Positions 1-6,246 of a stretch of 19,839 nt of DNA are shown piece after piece. Every line of letters begins with the position of its first letter. Positions within the stretch are counted from its first letter, which is position 1. Below the pieces are notes generated by a model. That model searched no databases. It saw nothing but the letters and a program-made list of their open reading frames with translations, and had not been told where the DNA came from. The DNA is from CAVPLM01 sp964497095 (GTDB taxonomy: Bacteria; Actinomycetota; Thermoleophilia; RBG-16-64-13): assembly GCA_964497095.1 (NCBI GenBank), contig CAZCCL010000045.1, forward strand, positions 1 through 19,839, written 5' to 3'. Made by a program: the position numbers and the translations under genes.

Positions 1-2
1 CC

Positions 3-431
3 GCCCTCGCCCAGAACCAAGGGGTCCAGCCCGTCTGGGCGGGGGCTTCCTCTCCCTCCCCGGCCGGAATCGGCGCGGGTCTGCCTAGTGGGGCGTCTTC
101 GGTGTCGAAGCCCGCAGCGACCTCAAAACTCGAAATCGCTGAGAGACTGCTGTCCGGTCTGTTCAGCGTGGTTGCCCTTGCTCTCGAACGCAAGCAGAGC
201 GGTTCGGTCAGGTCGAACGCGGCGGCAACGCGTGGGGCAGGAGGGGGGGCGGCCAATACCGGGAGAGGCGGCCGGGGGCCCGGTCTCAGGTTGTCCCGTG
301 GAGGCGGGCACCGACTGAGGAGCGGGCGAGGCCTGGGGGTCGGTAAGGGCCTGGGCAGTGGGCGGGGCCGGGGGAGCGGACAAGGCCGGAACAATCGGTG
401 CAACGGCCAGGGACGAAACCGGGTCACCTGA
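3..431 (+). CDS. Gly/Arg-rich protein, C-terminal part (5' end off the window)
   Basis: This frame is open from the left edge to a TGA at 429-431, so the start is probably outside the window; an internal GTG at 102 is the first start candidate inside it. The visible part has a short helical-looking stretch (residues such as KLEIAERLLSGLFSVVALAL, about 125-185) followed by a low-complexity Gly/Arg/Asn/Gln tail. Third codon positions are GC-rich, as in the neighbouring genes. Gly/Arg-rich tails are common in proteins near NifX/ORP gene sets, and the PadR and DUF5320 proteins here also carry Gly-rich stretches. The stop lies 17 bp before the next start, consistent with one operon. I cannot assign a family. 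It could also be a chance open frame in GC-rich DNA. Confidence 0.45.
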   Translation, partial: ALAQNQGVQPVWAGASSPSPAGIGAGLPSGASSVSKPAATSKLEIAERLLSGLFSVVALALERKQSGSVRSNAAATRGAGGGAANTGRGGRGPGLRLSRGGGHRLRSGRGLGVGKGLGSGRGRGSGQGRNNRCNGQGRNRVT

Positions 432-436
432 TGAGA

Positions 437-442
437 GAGGAG
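437..442 (+). promoter_or_regulatory. Shine-Dalgarno site deciding a TTG start
   Basis: GAGGAG lies 6 nt upstream of a TTG at 449. This supports TTG 449 over the in-frame ATG at 431, which has no comparable site. Starting at 449 also makes the protein align residue for residue with its tandem paralogue from the first amino acid. Confidence 0.6.
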
Positions 443-448
443 CAACAG

Positions 449-808
449 TTGAAGCTAGCCATTACTGCAGCGGGCCCCGACTTGTCGAGCCCGGTCGATC
501 AACGGTTCGGAAGAGCCCGCTATCTGCTTATCGTGGACACGCCGGAGCGCACGGTGCGGGCCATCGACAATCGCGCCGGCATGGATGCGGCGCAGGGCGC
601 CGGCATCCAAGCCGCACAGAGCGTCATCGACAGCGAGGCGAGTGTCCTCATCACCGGGCATTGCGGGCCCAAGGCCTTTCGAGCTTTGAAGGCCGCCGGC
701 ATCCACGTGTACCTCGCCCCGGGAGGAACGGTCGAAGAGGCGATCGGCCGATTCCAAACGAACGAACTGGAACTTGCGCCGGCAGCCGATGTGGACGGTC
801 ACTGGTAG
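449..808 (+). CDS. NifX/ORP-family protein (dinitrogenase FeMo-cofactor biosynthesis domain), copy 1
   Basis: A 119-residue protein made of a single Nitro_FeMo-Co domain, the fold shared by NifX, NafY, the NifB C-terminus, MTH1175 and the Mo-Cu orange protein ORP. The N-terminus MKLAITAAGPDLSSPVDQRF is typical, followed by GRARYLLIVD. A conserved LITGHCGPKAF segment (residues 68-77, Cys72) lies where the family exposes possible metal ligands. NifX-like proteins bind or carry Fe-S or Mo-containing cluster intermediates in the cytoplasm. No nitrogenase genes are seen, so a FeMo-co role is unlikely. With two ferredoxin ATPases and an Mrp-ORP fusion downstream, an ORP-complex role is the better inference. 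The TTG start at 449 is preferred; ATG 431 would add six residues. Confidence 0.85.
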   Translation: MKLAITAAGPDLSSPVDQRFGRARYLLIVDTPERTVRAIDNRAGMDAAQGAGIQAAQSVIDSEASVLITGHCGPKAFRALKAAGIHVYLAPGGTVEEAIGRFQTNELELAPAADVDGHW

Positions 809-859
809 ATAGGCGTCCGATCGTCTGCATCCGGTGAAGACCCGCAAGGAGAGCGACAA

Positions 860-1249
860 GTGAGGTTTGCAGCCACGGCACTCAGGCCCGAACTTTCGAG
901 CCCCATCGACCAACGTTTCGGAAGATCACGGTGCCTGCTTATCATCGACCTGCCGGACCGCACGATGACGGTCATCGACAATCAGCCGGAAATGCATGCT
1001 GCTCGCGATGCCGGCTTGCGGGTCGCGAAGAAGGTCGCCGAAAGCCAGGCCGACGCGCTCATCACCGCGCACTGCGGTCCCAAAGCGTTTCGTGCCCTTC
1101 TCGCGGCCGGAGTGACCGTCTATAAGGTCTCCGATGGATCGATCGCCGAGGCCCTCAACAGGTTCGACGAGGGCCAACTCACCGCCGCGGTGAAGGCAGA
1201 CGTGGACATGGTGATCGGCAGGTCTTCAGGACTGGAACAGTGTACGTGA
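860..1249 (+). CDS. NifX/ORP-family protein (dinitrogenase FeMo-cofactor biosynthesis domain), copy 2
   Basis: A 129-residue tandem paralogue of the preceding gene. It starts at GTG 860 behind AAGGAGA (846-852). By eye about half of the aligned residues match copy 1, with no gap over the first ~118 positions; LSSPIDQRFGRSR (12-24) and HCGPKAFRALLAAG (71-84) are the strongest blocks. It has an extra ~10-residue tail ending in Cys128 and an additional Cys25. The same fold carries the metal cluster in ORP. Paired copies could form a heterodimer or serve as carrier and acceptor of the same cluster; this is inference. The 51 bp between the copies shows no obvious promoter, so both are probably on one transcript. 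Confidence 0.87.
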   Translation: MRFAATALRPELSSPIDQRFGRSRCLLIIDLPDRTMTVIDNQPEMHAARDAGLRVAKKVAESQADALITAHCGPKAFRALLAAGVTVYKVSDGSIAEALNRFDEGQLTAAVKADVDMVIGRSSGLEQCT

Positions 1250-1276
1250 GTAGCGTTTGAAAGAAGGAGGTGGACA

Positions 1277-1633
1277 ATGCCTAGAGGAGATGGAACGGGA
1301 CCCTTCGGAGAAGGTCCGATGACGGGCAGGGCCGCGGGATACTGCGGCGGATACGCTGTTCCCGGTTTCGCAAGCCGGCCGGCCGTCGGTCGCCAAGATC
1401 CTGGCTTGGGAACGGGCTACAGGGGTGGGGGCGGCCGGGGGGCTGGAGGCGGGTTCGGCCATCGCAACCGCTTCTACGCGACCGGTGTCCCCTTCAGTGC
1501 CTACGCAGCCCCGGGTCCGGGTCCGGCTCTCGACCGCAACGAGGAGATGGCCCTGCTCAAGAGTGAGTCTGAGCGGTTGAAGTCGGTGCTGGAGACCATC
1601 GAGCAGCGCCTGGCCCAACTCGAGACCACGTGA
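1277..1633 (+). CDS. DUF5320 family protein
   Basis: A 118-residue protein with the characteristic DUF5320 opening MPRGDGTGPFGEGPMTGRAA, then a Gly/Arg/Tyr-rich low-complexity middle (about 45-65), and a C-terminal charged helix (about 86-115: leucines and glutamates with heptad-like spacing) that probably forms a coiled coil. The start is ATG 1277 behind AAGGAGG (1263-1269). The family's biochemical role is unknown, but it is regularly found next to NifX/MTH1175-type proteins and MinD-like ferredoxin ATPases in anaerobes. The coiled coil suggests self-association or docking within that complex. Its TGA overlaps the GTG start of the next gene (ACGTGA), so the two are probably translationally coupled. 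Confidence 0.85.
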   Translation: MPRGDGTGPFGEGPMTGRAAGYCGGYAVPGFASRPAVGRQDPGLGTGYRGGGGRGAGGGFGHRNRFYATGVPFSAYAAPGPGPALDRNEEMALLKSESERLKSVLETIEQRLAQLETT

Positions 1634-2562
1634 AGATCGCCATAGCCAGCGGCAAGGGAGGCACGGGCAAGACCACGCTGGCGGTGAACCTGGCCGTGGC
1701 CTTGGCCGGCGAGGGAGGCGTCGGACTCCTCGACTGCGACGTCGAGGAGCCCAATTGCCATCTCTATCTCAAGCCTCCTTTCGATGTCGCCGAACCGGTG
1801 AACACCCTCGTGCCGGCTGTCGACGAGGAAGCCTGCACCGGCTGTGGTCTCTGCGCCGGAGCCTGTGAGTTCAACGCCTTGGTGGCACTCCCAGGAGTGC
1901 CTCTGCTTCTCCCCGAGATGTGCCACGCCTGCGGAGTCTGTGCCTTTGTGTGCCCGGAGGAGGCGATCACCGAGACCACCCGGGAGATCGGGCAGGTCGG
2001 AGCAGGTGACGTCGGTGGCATACATCTTCGCTGGGGGCGTCTGCACGTCGGTGAAGCACGGTCTACGCCGGTCATCCGGGCGGTCAAAGACCTCGGTACG
2101 GCCCCTTCTCTCGAAACCGTGATCATAGACGCCCCTCCTGGGGTCGCCTGTCCCACGGTCGAGACCTTGCGGGGTGCCGACTTCGCGGTCCTGGTCACCG
2201 AGCCCACGCCTTTCGGCTTGCACGATCTCATGCTGGCTGTAGAGACGGCCCGCGAACTAGACCTTCCTCTGGGGGTGGTCGTGAACCGGACCGGTATCGG
2301 CGACTCACGGGTGAAGTCCTTTTGTGCCGCCGAAGGCATAAGCATCCTCCTAGAGATTCCCGACGACCGGCAGATCGCCGAGGCTTGCTCGCGGGGGGAG
2401 GTCTTCTCGGCGACGAACGACGTCTTCGCTTCCAAGCTGCGGGCGTTCGCGTCCGACCTGCGGACCCGGGTCGAGATCCTGCACACGAAGCTGGGCGCGG
2501 GAGCGACCGACGGGGCCTACTCCGAAGTGACGCCGGGAGCCGAGAGGGTGGTGAGAGCGTGA
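1630..2562 (+). CDS. MinD-superfamily P-loop ATPase with inserted 2x[4Fe-4S] ferredoxin domain, copy 1
   Basis: A 310-residue cytoplasmic ATPase. The deviant Walker A SGKGGTGKTT lies at residues 7-16, and the DAPPG switch-type motif at 167-171. Between them is a ferredoxin insertion with two CxxCxxCxxxC sets (Cys69/72/75/79 and Cys98/101/104/108), predicted to bind two [4Fe-4S] clusters. This architecture matches the paired ATPases of the Desulfovibrio ORP operon (the DVU2103/DVU2104 type). ATP-driven conformational change coupled to electron or cluster transfer onto the NifX/ORP proteins is the likely role; this is inference. The GTG start at 1630 overlaps the DUF5320 stop. Its own stop overlaps the GTG start of its paralogue. 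It is not NifH, which lacks the ferredoxin insert. Confidence 0.93.
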   Translation: MKIAIASGKGGTGKTTLAVNLAVALAGEGGVGLLDCDVEEPNCHLYLKPPFDVAEPVNTLVPAVDEEACTGCGLCAGACEFNALVALPGVPLLLPEMCHACGVCAFVCPEEAITETTREIGQVGAGDVGGIHLRWGRLHVGEARSTPVIRAVKDLGTAPSLETVIIDAPPGVACPTVETLRGADFAVLVTEPTPFGLHDLMLAVETARELDLPLGVVVNRTGIGDSRVKSFCAAEGISILLEIPDDRQIAEACSRGEVFSATNDVFASKLRAFASDLRTRVEILHTKLGAGATDGAYSEVTPGAERVVRA

Positions 2563-3514
2563 GCTCTCCTCGGCCGGCGGATGTGCAGCCGAGATCGGCT
2601 GCCGCACCGAGACAACTGGTGGTCTTGAGCGGCAAGGGGGGGACCGGCAAGACCAGCGTGGTCGCGGCTCTGGCAACCCTCACTCCCAGCAAGGTGCTTG
2701 CCGACTGCGACGTGGACGCCGCCGACCTACATCTGGTGCTCGATCCAGAGCGCAGACACACGGAGACCTTCGTGTCCGGCAAGGAGGCCCGCATAGCTCC
2801 GGAGCGCTGTAGCGCGTGCGGCCTGTGCATGGAGCATTGCCGCTTTGACGCCATCCGTGTAACCTCTCACAACGGCGGGAGGTCGGTCTATGCGGTCGAC
2901 CCCATCGCCTGTGAGGGCTGTGGTCTCTGCGCCCGGGTGTGCACGCCCGGCGCCGTCGACATGGTGGATGCCGAGCGGGGGGAGTGGTTCATCGCGGACA
3001 CGCGTCACGGTCCTCTGGTGTACGCCCGGCTGAATATCGGCGGCGAGAACTCGGGCAAGCTCGTCACCGTGGTCAGGGACCAGGCTCTGGCGCTTGCCGA
3101 GGAGATGGGCGCAAGCCTGGTCATTGTCGACGGCCCTCCAGGGATCGGCTGCCCGGTCATCGCCTCCGTCACGGGGGCGGACCTCGTGCTGGCTGTGACC
3201 GAACCGAGCGTCTCCGGAGCCCACGACTTGGAGCGCGCGGCTGAACTGGTGCGGGGCTTCGGTATGCCCCTCACCGTGTGCATCAACAAGTCCGACCTGA
3301 ACCGGGACATGACCGTGCACATACGAGAGGTCTGCGCCGCCCGCGGTTGGCCGGTGGTCGGTGAGCTCGATTACGACGTCGCNNNNNNNNNNCGGTGGTG
3401 CGGGCGCAGGTGGAAGGCAAGAGCATCGTGGAATACGGCGGCAGCGTGGTCGCCGATCAGATACGAAAGATGTGGGACGTACTGGAAGACACGTTGAAGA
3501 AAGTGGAGGCCTGA
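2559..3514 (+). CDS. MinD-superfamily P-loop ATPase with inserted 2x[4Fe-4S] ferredoxin domain, copy 2 (split by an N gap)
   Basis: The second ferredoxin-ATPase begins at GTG 2559, overlapping the previous stop by 4 bp. Walker A SGKGGTGKTS lies at residues 24-33. The ferredoxin cysteines are 84/87/90/94 and 118/121/124/128, and VDGPPGIG follows. Ten Ns at 3383-3392 interrupt the gene and the frame changes across them. After the gap another frame reads VVRAQVEGKSIVEYGG and ends at TGA 3512-3514. The family normally has a GxxxYDxAVxxAxVxGKxVVEY segment here, so the gene is intact with roughly 315 residues. It has a ~18-residue N-terminal extension compared with copy 1. The two ATPases may form a heterodimer, as proposed for the two ORP-operon ATPases. 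Confidence 0.9.
3383..3392. other. Assembly gap placeholder (10 N)
   Basis: Exactly ten Ns inside the second ferredoxin-ATPase. The left flank ends GTCGC and the right flank begins CGGTGGTG. Merging them on the shared C gives GTC GCG GTG GTG CGG, which restores the reading frame and the family-typical sequence YDVAVVRAQV. The gap therefore probably holds no missing DNA. Confidence 0.8.
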
Positions 3515-3516
3515 AG

Positions 3517-4755
3517 ATGGATCGCACACAACCGGGCAACGATCGAGCGGTGGCGGTACGCGAGAGAATGGCCCAGGTGAAGCACAAGATCATCGTCCTC
3601 TCCGGCAAAGGCGGAGTGGGCAAAAGCACGGTTGCGGTGAATCTAGCCACTTCGCTCGCACTCGAAGGCCGACGTGTGGGGCTGCTGGATGTGGATCTCC
3701 ACGGCCCGACCGTCCCTCAGCTCATGGGGTTGAAAGGTGAGTCGGTCATCACCGAGGGGGAGATCCTCTTCCCCGTCGAGGTGGGGGAGAACCTGAAGGT
3801 CATGTCGATAGGTTTCCTGCTGGGGGACCAGGACGGAGCCGTGGTGTGGCGCGGTCCCATGAAGGCCATCGCCATCGAGCAATTCCTAGGAGACGTGGAA
3901 TGGGGCGAACTCGACTACCTGATAATCGACTCCCCTCCGGGCACCGGCGACGAACCGTTGGCAGTCTGTCAGGCCATCGGGAAGATGGACGGCGCGATCA
4001 TCGTGACCACTCCGCAGGAGACCGCGCTTAGCAACGTGCGCCGGTCGATAAAGTTCTGTTCGCTGCTGGACCTGAAGGTCTTGGGAGTGATCGAGAACAT
4101 GGCCGGCTTCGTCTGTCCGCATTGCGGAGAGGTCACCCACGTGTTCAGCAAGGGCGGCGGAGCGGCTATGGCGGCCAGAACCGGTGTCCCTCTACTGGCC
4201 AGCGTTCCTCTCGACCCCACGGTCGTGGAGGCGGGCGACGCCGGCAGGCTCCACATCTACCATTACTCGAAGAGCCCCGCCGCCCAGGAGTTGGCGAAGG
4301 CCCTTGCCCCCATCCTAGCTCTCGAGGGAGAGGCTGCCACCCAAACCGCACCGGCAGCCTCGGGGGTCGACCCCGACCGCGCTGATGTCGCCCCAGTCGC
4401 AGAGGTCGACTCGGTCATTCGTTTTGCCGTCCCCACGAGTGACGGACTGCTCTGCGCCCACTTCGGCCACTGTCAAGAGTTCACCCTGATCGATGTCGAC
4501 TCGCCGTCGAAGAAGGTGCTGGCTTTGACGGCGATCCCCGCTCCCGAGCACGAACCCGGGCTGCTTCCCGCCTGGTTGGCCGACAAAGGAGCCGGCTTCA
4601 TCATCGCCGGGGGGATGGGGTCGAGGGCCCAGCAGTTGTTCGCCGAACAGGGGGTGACCGTCATCACCGGCGCACCCGTGGCCGAGCCGGAGACCGTCGT
4701 CCAGCAGTACCTCGCCGGCTCTTTGGCGACCGGAGAAAACGCGTGCGATCACTAG
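3517..4755 (+). CDS. mrp: Mrp/NBP35-family P-loop ATPase fused to a C-terminal NifX/ORP domain
   Basis: A 412-residue fusion. Residues ~22-265 are an Mrp/ApbC/NBP35 ATPase: deviant Walker A LSGKGGVGKST (28-38), DVDLHGPTVPQLMG (58-71), DSPPGTGDEP (138-147), and CPHC (200-203), which in this family bridges a [4Fe-4S] cluster at the dimer interface. A linker rich in Ala, Pro and Asp (~270-298) leads to a Nitro_FeMo-Co/MTH1175-like domain (~300-412) with CAHFGHCQEF (313-322) and GGMGSRAQQLF (365-375). Mrp proteins carry Fe-S clusters, and the fused domain resembles ORP, so the protein could load or hold a metal cluster. The ATG at 3517 follows the previous stop by 2 nt, with GGAGG upstream; longer frames to the left are artefacts of the N gap. 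Confidence 0.93.
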   Translation: MDRTQPGNDRAVAVRERMAQVKHKIIVLSGKGGVGKSTVAVNLATSLALEGRRVGLLDVDLHGPTVPQLMGLKGESVITEGEILFPVEVGENLKVMSIGFLLGDQDGAVVWRGPMKAIAIEQFLGDVEWGELDYLIIDSPPGTGDEPLAVCQAIGKMDGAIIVTTPQETALSNVRRSIKFCSLLDLKVLGVIENMAGFVCPHCGEVTHVFSKGGGAAMAARTGVPLLASVPLDPTVVEAGDAGRLHIYHYSKSPAAQELAKALAPILALEGEAATQTAPAASGVDPDRADVAPVAEVDSVIRFAVPTSDGLLCAHFGHCQEFTLIDVDSPSKKVLALTAIPAPEHEPGLLPAWLADKGAGFIIAGGMGSRAQQLFAEQGVTVITGAPVAEPETVVQQYLAGSLATGENACDH

Positions 4756-4773
4756 TCATATGCGGAGTGAGAG

Positions 4774-5190
4774 GTGGATACCCAGGAACCCGGACATCCG
4801 AGACTCTACGTAGATCCGGTCATCGATCACTTCCTTCGCCCCCGCAATGTGGGTGAGATAGCGGATCCGGATGGCGTAGGCACCGTCGGTGACCCGGAAT
4901 GCGGTGACTATTTCAAGGTCTGGATCAAGGTGGAGGGCGACCTCCTGACCGAAGTCAAGTACAAGGTTTTCGGCTGCCCCGCGGCCGTGGCCACCTGCAG
5001 TATGATGAGCGAGCTTGCTACAGGCAGGAATGTGGACGAAGCCTACGAATTGGGGGACCTTGATATCATGCATGCCCTGGGAGGTCTGCCGGAGCCGAAG
5101 GAGCACTGCTCCAACCACGCGGCGGTGGCACTTCACCGGGCGATAGACGACTTCGTCTTTCGGACGACGAGCAAGAGAGTGAGGTCCTGA
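4774..5190 (+). CDS. NifU/IscU-type Fe-S cluster scaffold protein
   Basis: A 138-residue IscU/NifU N-terminal domain protein. The three scaffold cysteines are present: GDPECGD (Cys43, with the Asp45 that tunes cluster release), GCPAAVATCS (Cys68, plus Cys75) and KEHCSNHAA (Cys112). IscU-type scaffolds assemble [2Fe-2S] or [4Fe-4S] clusters from cysteine-desulfurase sulfur and pass them on. No desulfurase is visible in the window. Placed directly after the Mrp-ORP fusion, it probably supplies clusters to the ferredoxin ATPases or the ORP-like proteins. The start is GTG 4774 with GGAG about 7 nt upstream; an ATG at 4760 is out of frame. It ends 4 nt before the PadR gene. Confidence 0.92.
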   Translation: MDTQEPGHPRLYVDPVIDHFLRPRNVGEIADPDGVGTVGDPECGDYFKVWIKVEGDLLTEVKYKVFGCPAAVATCSMMSELATGRNVDEAYELGDLDIMHALGGLPEPKEHCSNHAAVALHRAIDDFVFRTTSKRVRS

Positions 5191-5194
5191 TCTC

Positions 5195-5689
5195 ATGACC
5201 GCGAGTCCGATGAACACCGACCCGGGGGAGCCCGGGAGAAGAGGCAGGCGGGGAGCCGGACAAGGCCAGTACGGGACTCCAGGCCGCGGCCTGAGCGCTG
5301 GGGACGCCGGCGGCGGGGGGCCGGGCGGTGGCCGCTATAGGCGGGCGGTGCTTGAGACGTCGATACTGGCTTCCCTGGCCGAGACCACGACTCACGGATA
5401 CGATCTCGTGGAGCAGATCGACGAGCTGGCCGCCGACCTGGTCTGCATCGATCCCGGAACCATGTACCGCCTGCTCCGAGGACTGGAGGAGCAGGGCCTG
5501 GTCAGGTCGTCCTGGCAGACCCCCGAGGCGGGTCCCAGCCGGCGGATGTATGTGATCACCGATCAGGGCATCGAGGCCCTGGAGTTGATGGTGAGGTCCC
5601 TCTCCATGAGGGCGGCGGCCATGCAGCGGCTTGCCGAACACGCGGCCCAAGCTGCGGCACGTGCCAGAGAAGGCACGTCCGGAAAGTGA
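5195..5689 (+). CDS. PadR-family transcriptional regulator with Gly-rich N-terminal extension
   Basis: A 164-residue protein. Residues ~50-125 form the PadR winged helix: LETSILASLAETTTHGYDLV (53-72), then DPGTMYRLLRGLEEQGLV (86-103) as recognition helix and start of the wing, then RRMYVITDQG. A C-terminal helix (~128-158) would dimerise. The first ~48 residues are a Gly/Arg-rich unstructured segment not needed for the PadR fold, similar in composition to other proteins of this cluster. As the last gene of the + strand block it is a natural candidate to autoregulate the ORP-like operon, but the operon promoter is not visible here, so no operator could be matched. The start is ATG 5195; ATG 5210 is possible. 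Confidence 0.9.
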   Translation: MTASPMNTDPGEPGRRGRRGAGQGQYGTPGRGLSAGDAGGGGPGGGRYRRAVLETSILASLAETTTHGYDLVEQIDELAADLVCIDPGTMYRLLRGLEEQGLVRSSWQTPEAGPSRRMYVITDQGIEALELMVRSLSMRAAAMQRLAEHAAQAAARAREGTSGK

Positions 5690-5697
5690 CCCCGCTT

Positions 5698-5729
5698 CCG
5701 CTCCCGACCGGGCGACGGTCGAGGAGCGG
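5698..5729. terminator. Stem-loop between convergent operons (candidate bidirectional terminator)
   Basis: The left arm 5698-5710 (CCGCTCCCGACCG) pairs with the right arm 5716-5729 (CGGTCGAGGAGCGG) with one bulged base and loop GGCGA. It begins 8 nt after the PadR stop and ends 14 nt before the convergent DsrE2 stop. No T-run follows on either strand, so intrinsic termination is likely but not certain. Confidence 0.6.
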
Positions 5730-5743
5730 GCCCCGGCGTTCTC

Positions 5744-6223
5744 TCAGATGAACAGGTTGACGTTCGCCTCGTCCGCTTTGGCGAGGTAGGCGGTCACCCC
5801 CTCGTATTCGACGCCGTCCAGCAGTTCCTCTGGCTTGAAGCCCATCACGTCCATCGTCATGGTGCACGCTACCAGCTTGACCCCTTGCTCTACGGCGCTG
5901 GCAATCAGCTCCTCGAGCGACATGGCGCCCTGTGCCTTCATGGCCCTGTTCATCAGGGGAACGCCCATGCCGGCAAAGTTCATCTGTGAAAGCTTCAACT
6001 TGCCGGCTCCGCGCGGCATCATCCTGCCGAACATGCTCTGCAGAGTGCTTTTTCCGGAGATCTTGACTTTCTCCGGTTTGCGGATGATGTTGAGGCCCCA
6101 ATACGTGAAGAACATGGTGACGTCGTCGCCCATGGCGGCGGCGCCAGTGGCGATGATGAAGGCGGCCATGGCCTTGTCGAGGTCACCGCTGAAGACGATG
6201 ATGGTCTTCTTACTTGTGTCCAA
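5744..6223 (-). CDS. DsrE2/DsrEFH-like sulfurtransferase family protein
   Basis: A 159-residue protein of the DsrE/DsrF/DrsH-like (DsrE2) family. Features are KTIIVFSGDLDKAMAAFIIA (6-25), a Gly/Met-rich central segment with MFGRMMPRGAGKLKLSQMNFAGMG (64-87), and the conserved cysteine motif VACTMTMDVMGF (118-129, Cys120) that would carry a persulfide. These proteins relay sulfane sulfur, usually with TusA and rhodaneses, and some are membrane-linked; no clear transmembrane segment is seen here. It is the last gene of the TusA-Hdr operon, 23 bp after the CCG protein. The start is TTG 6223 behind a perfect AGGAGG; the longer upstream frame overlaps the CCG gene and is rejected. Confidence 0.88.
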   Translation of the reverse strand: MDTSKKTIIVFSGDLDKAMAAFIIATGAAAMGDDVTMFFTYWGLNIIRKPEKVKISGKSTLQSMFGRMMPRGAGKLKLSQMNFAGMGVPLMNRAMKAQGAMSLEELIASAVEQGVKLVACTMTMDVMGFKPEELLDGVEYEGVTAYLAKADEANVNLFI

Positions 6224-6229
6224 TTCTGT

Positions 6230-6235
6230 CCTCCT
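6230..6235 (-). promoter_or_regulatory. Shine-Dalgarno site deciding a TTG start
   Basis: On the minus strand AGGAGG sits 6 nt upstream of TTG at 6223-6221 and is the strongest ribosome site near this gene. It fixes the DsrE2-like start and rules out an upstream extension into the CCG-protein gene. Confidence 0.75.
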
Positions 6236-6246
6236 GTCTGGCTGGG

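Noticed and set aside
2322..2558. Upstream extension of the second ferredoxin-ATPase frame
   Set aside because: It lies wholly within the first ATPase gene and reads Arg/Gly-rich nonsense; GTG 2559 overlaps the previous stop in the usual GTGA fashion.
449..5190. Nitrogenase cofactor-biosynthesis locus
   Set aside because: NifX-like and NifU-like names invite this reading, but there is no nifH, nifD, nifK, nifE, nifN or nifB, and the ATPases contain ferredoxin inserts that NifH lacks.
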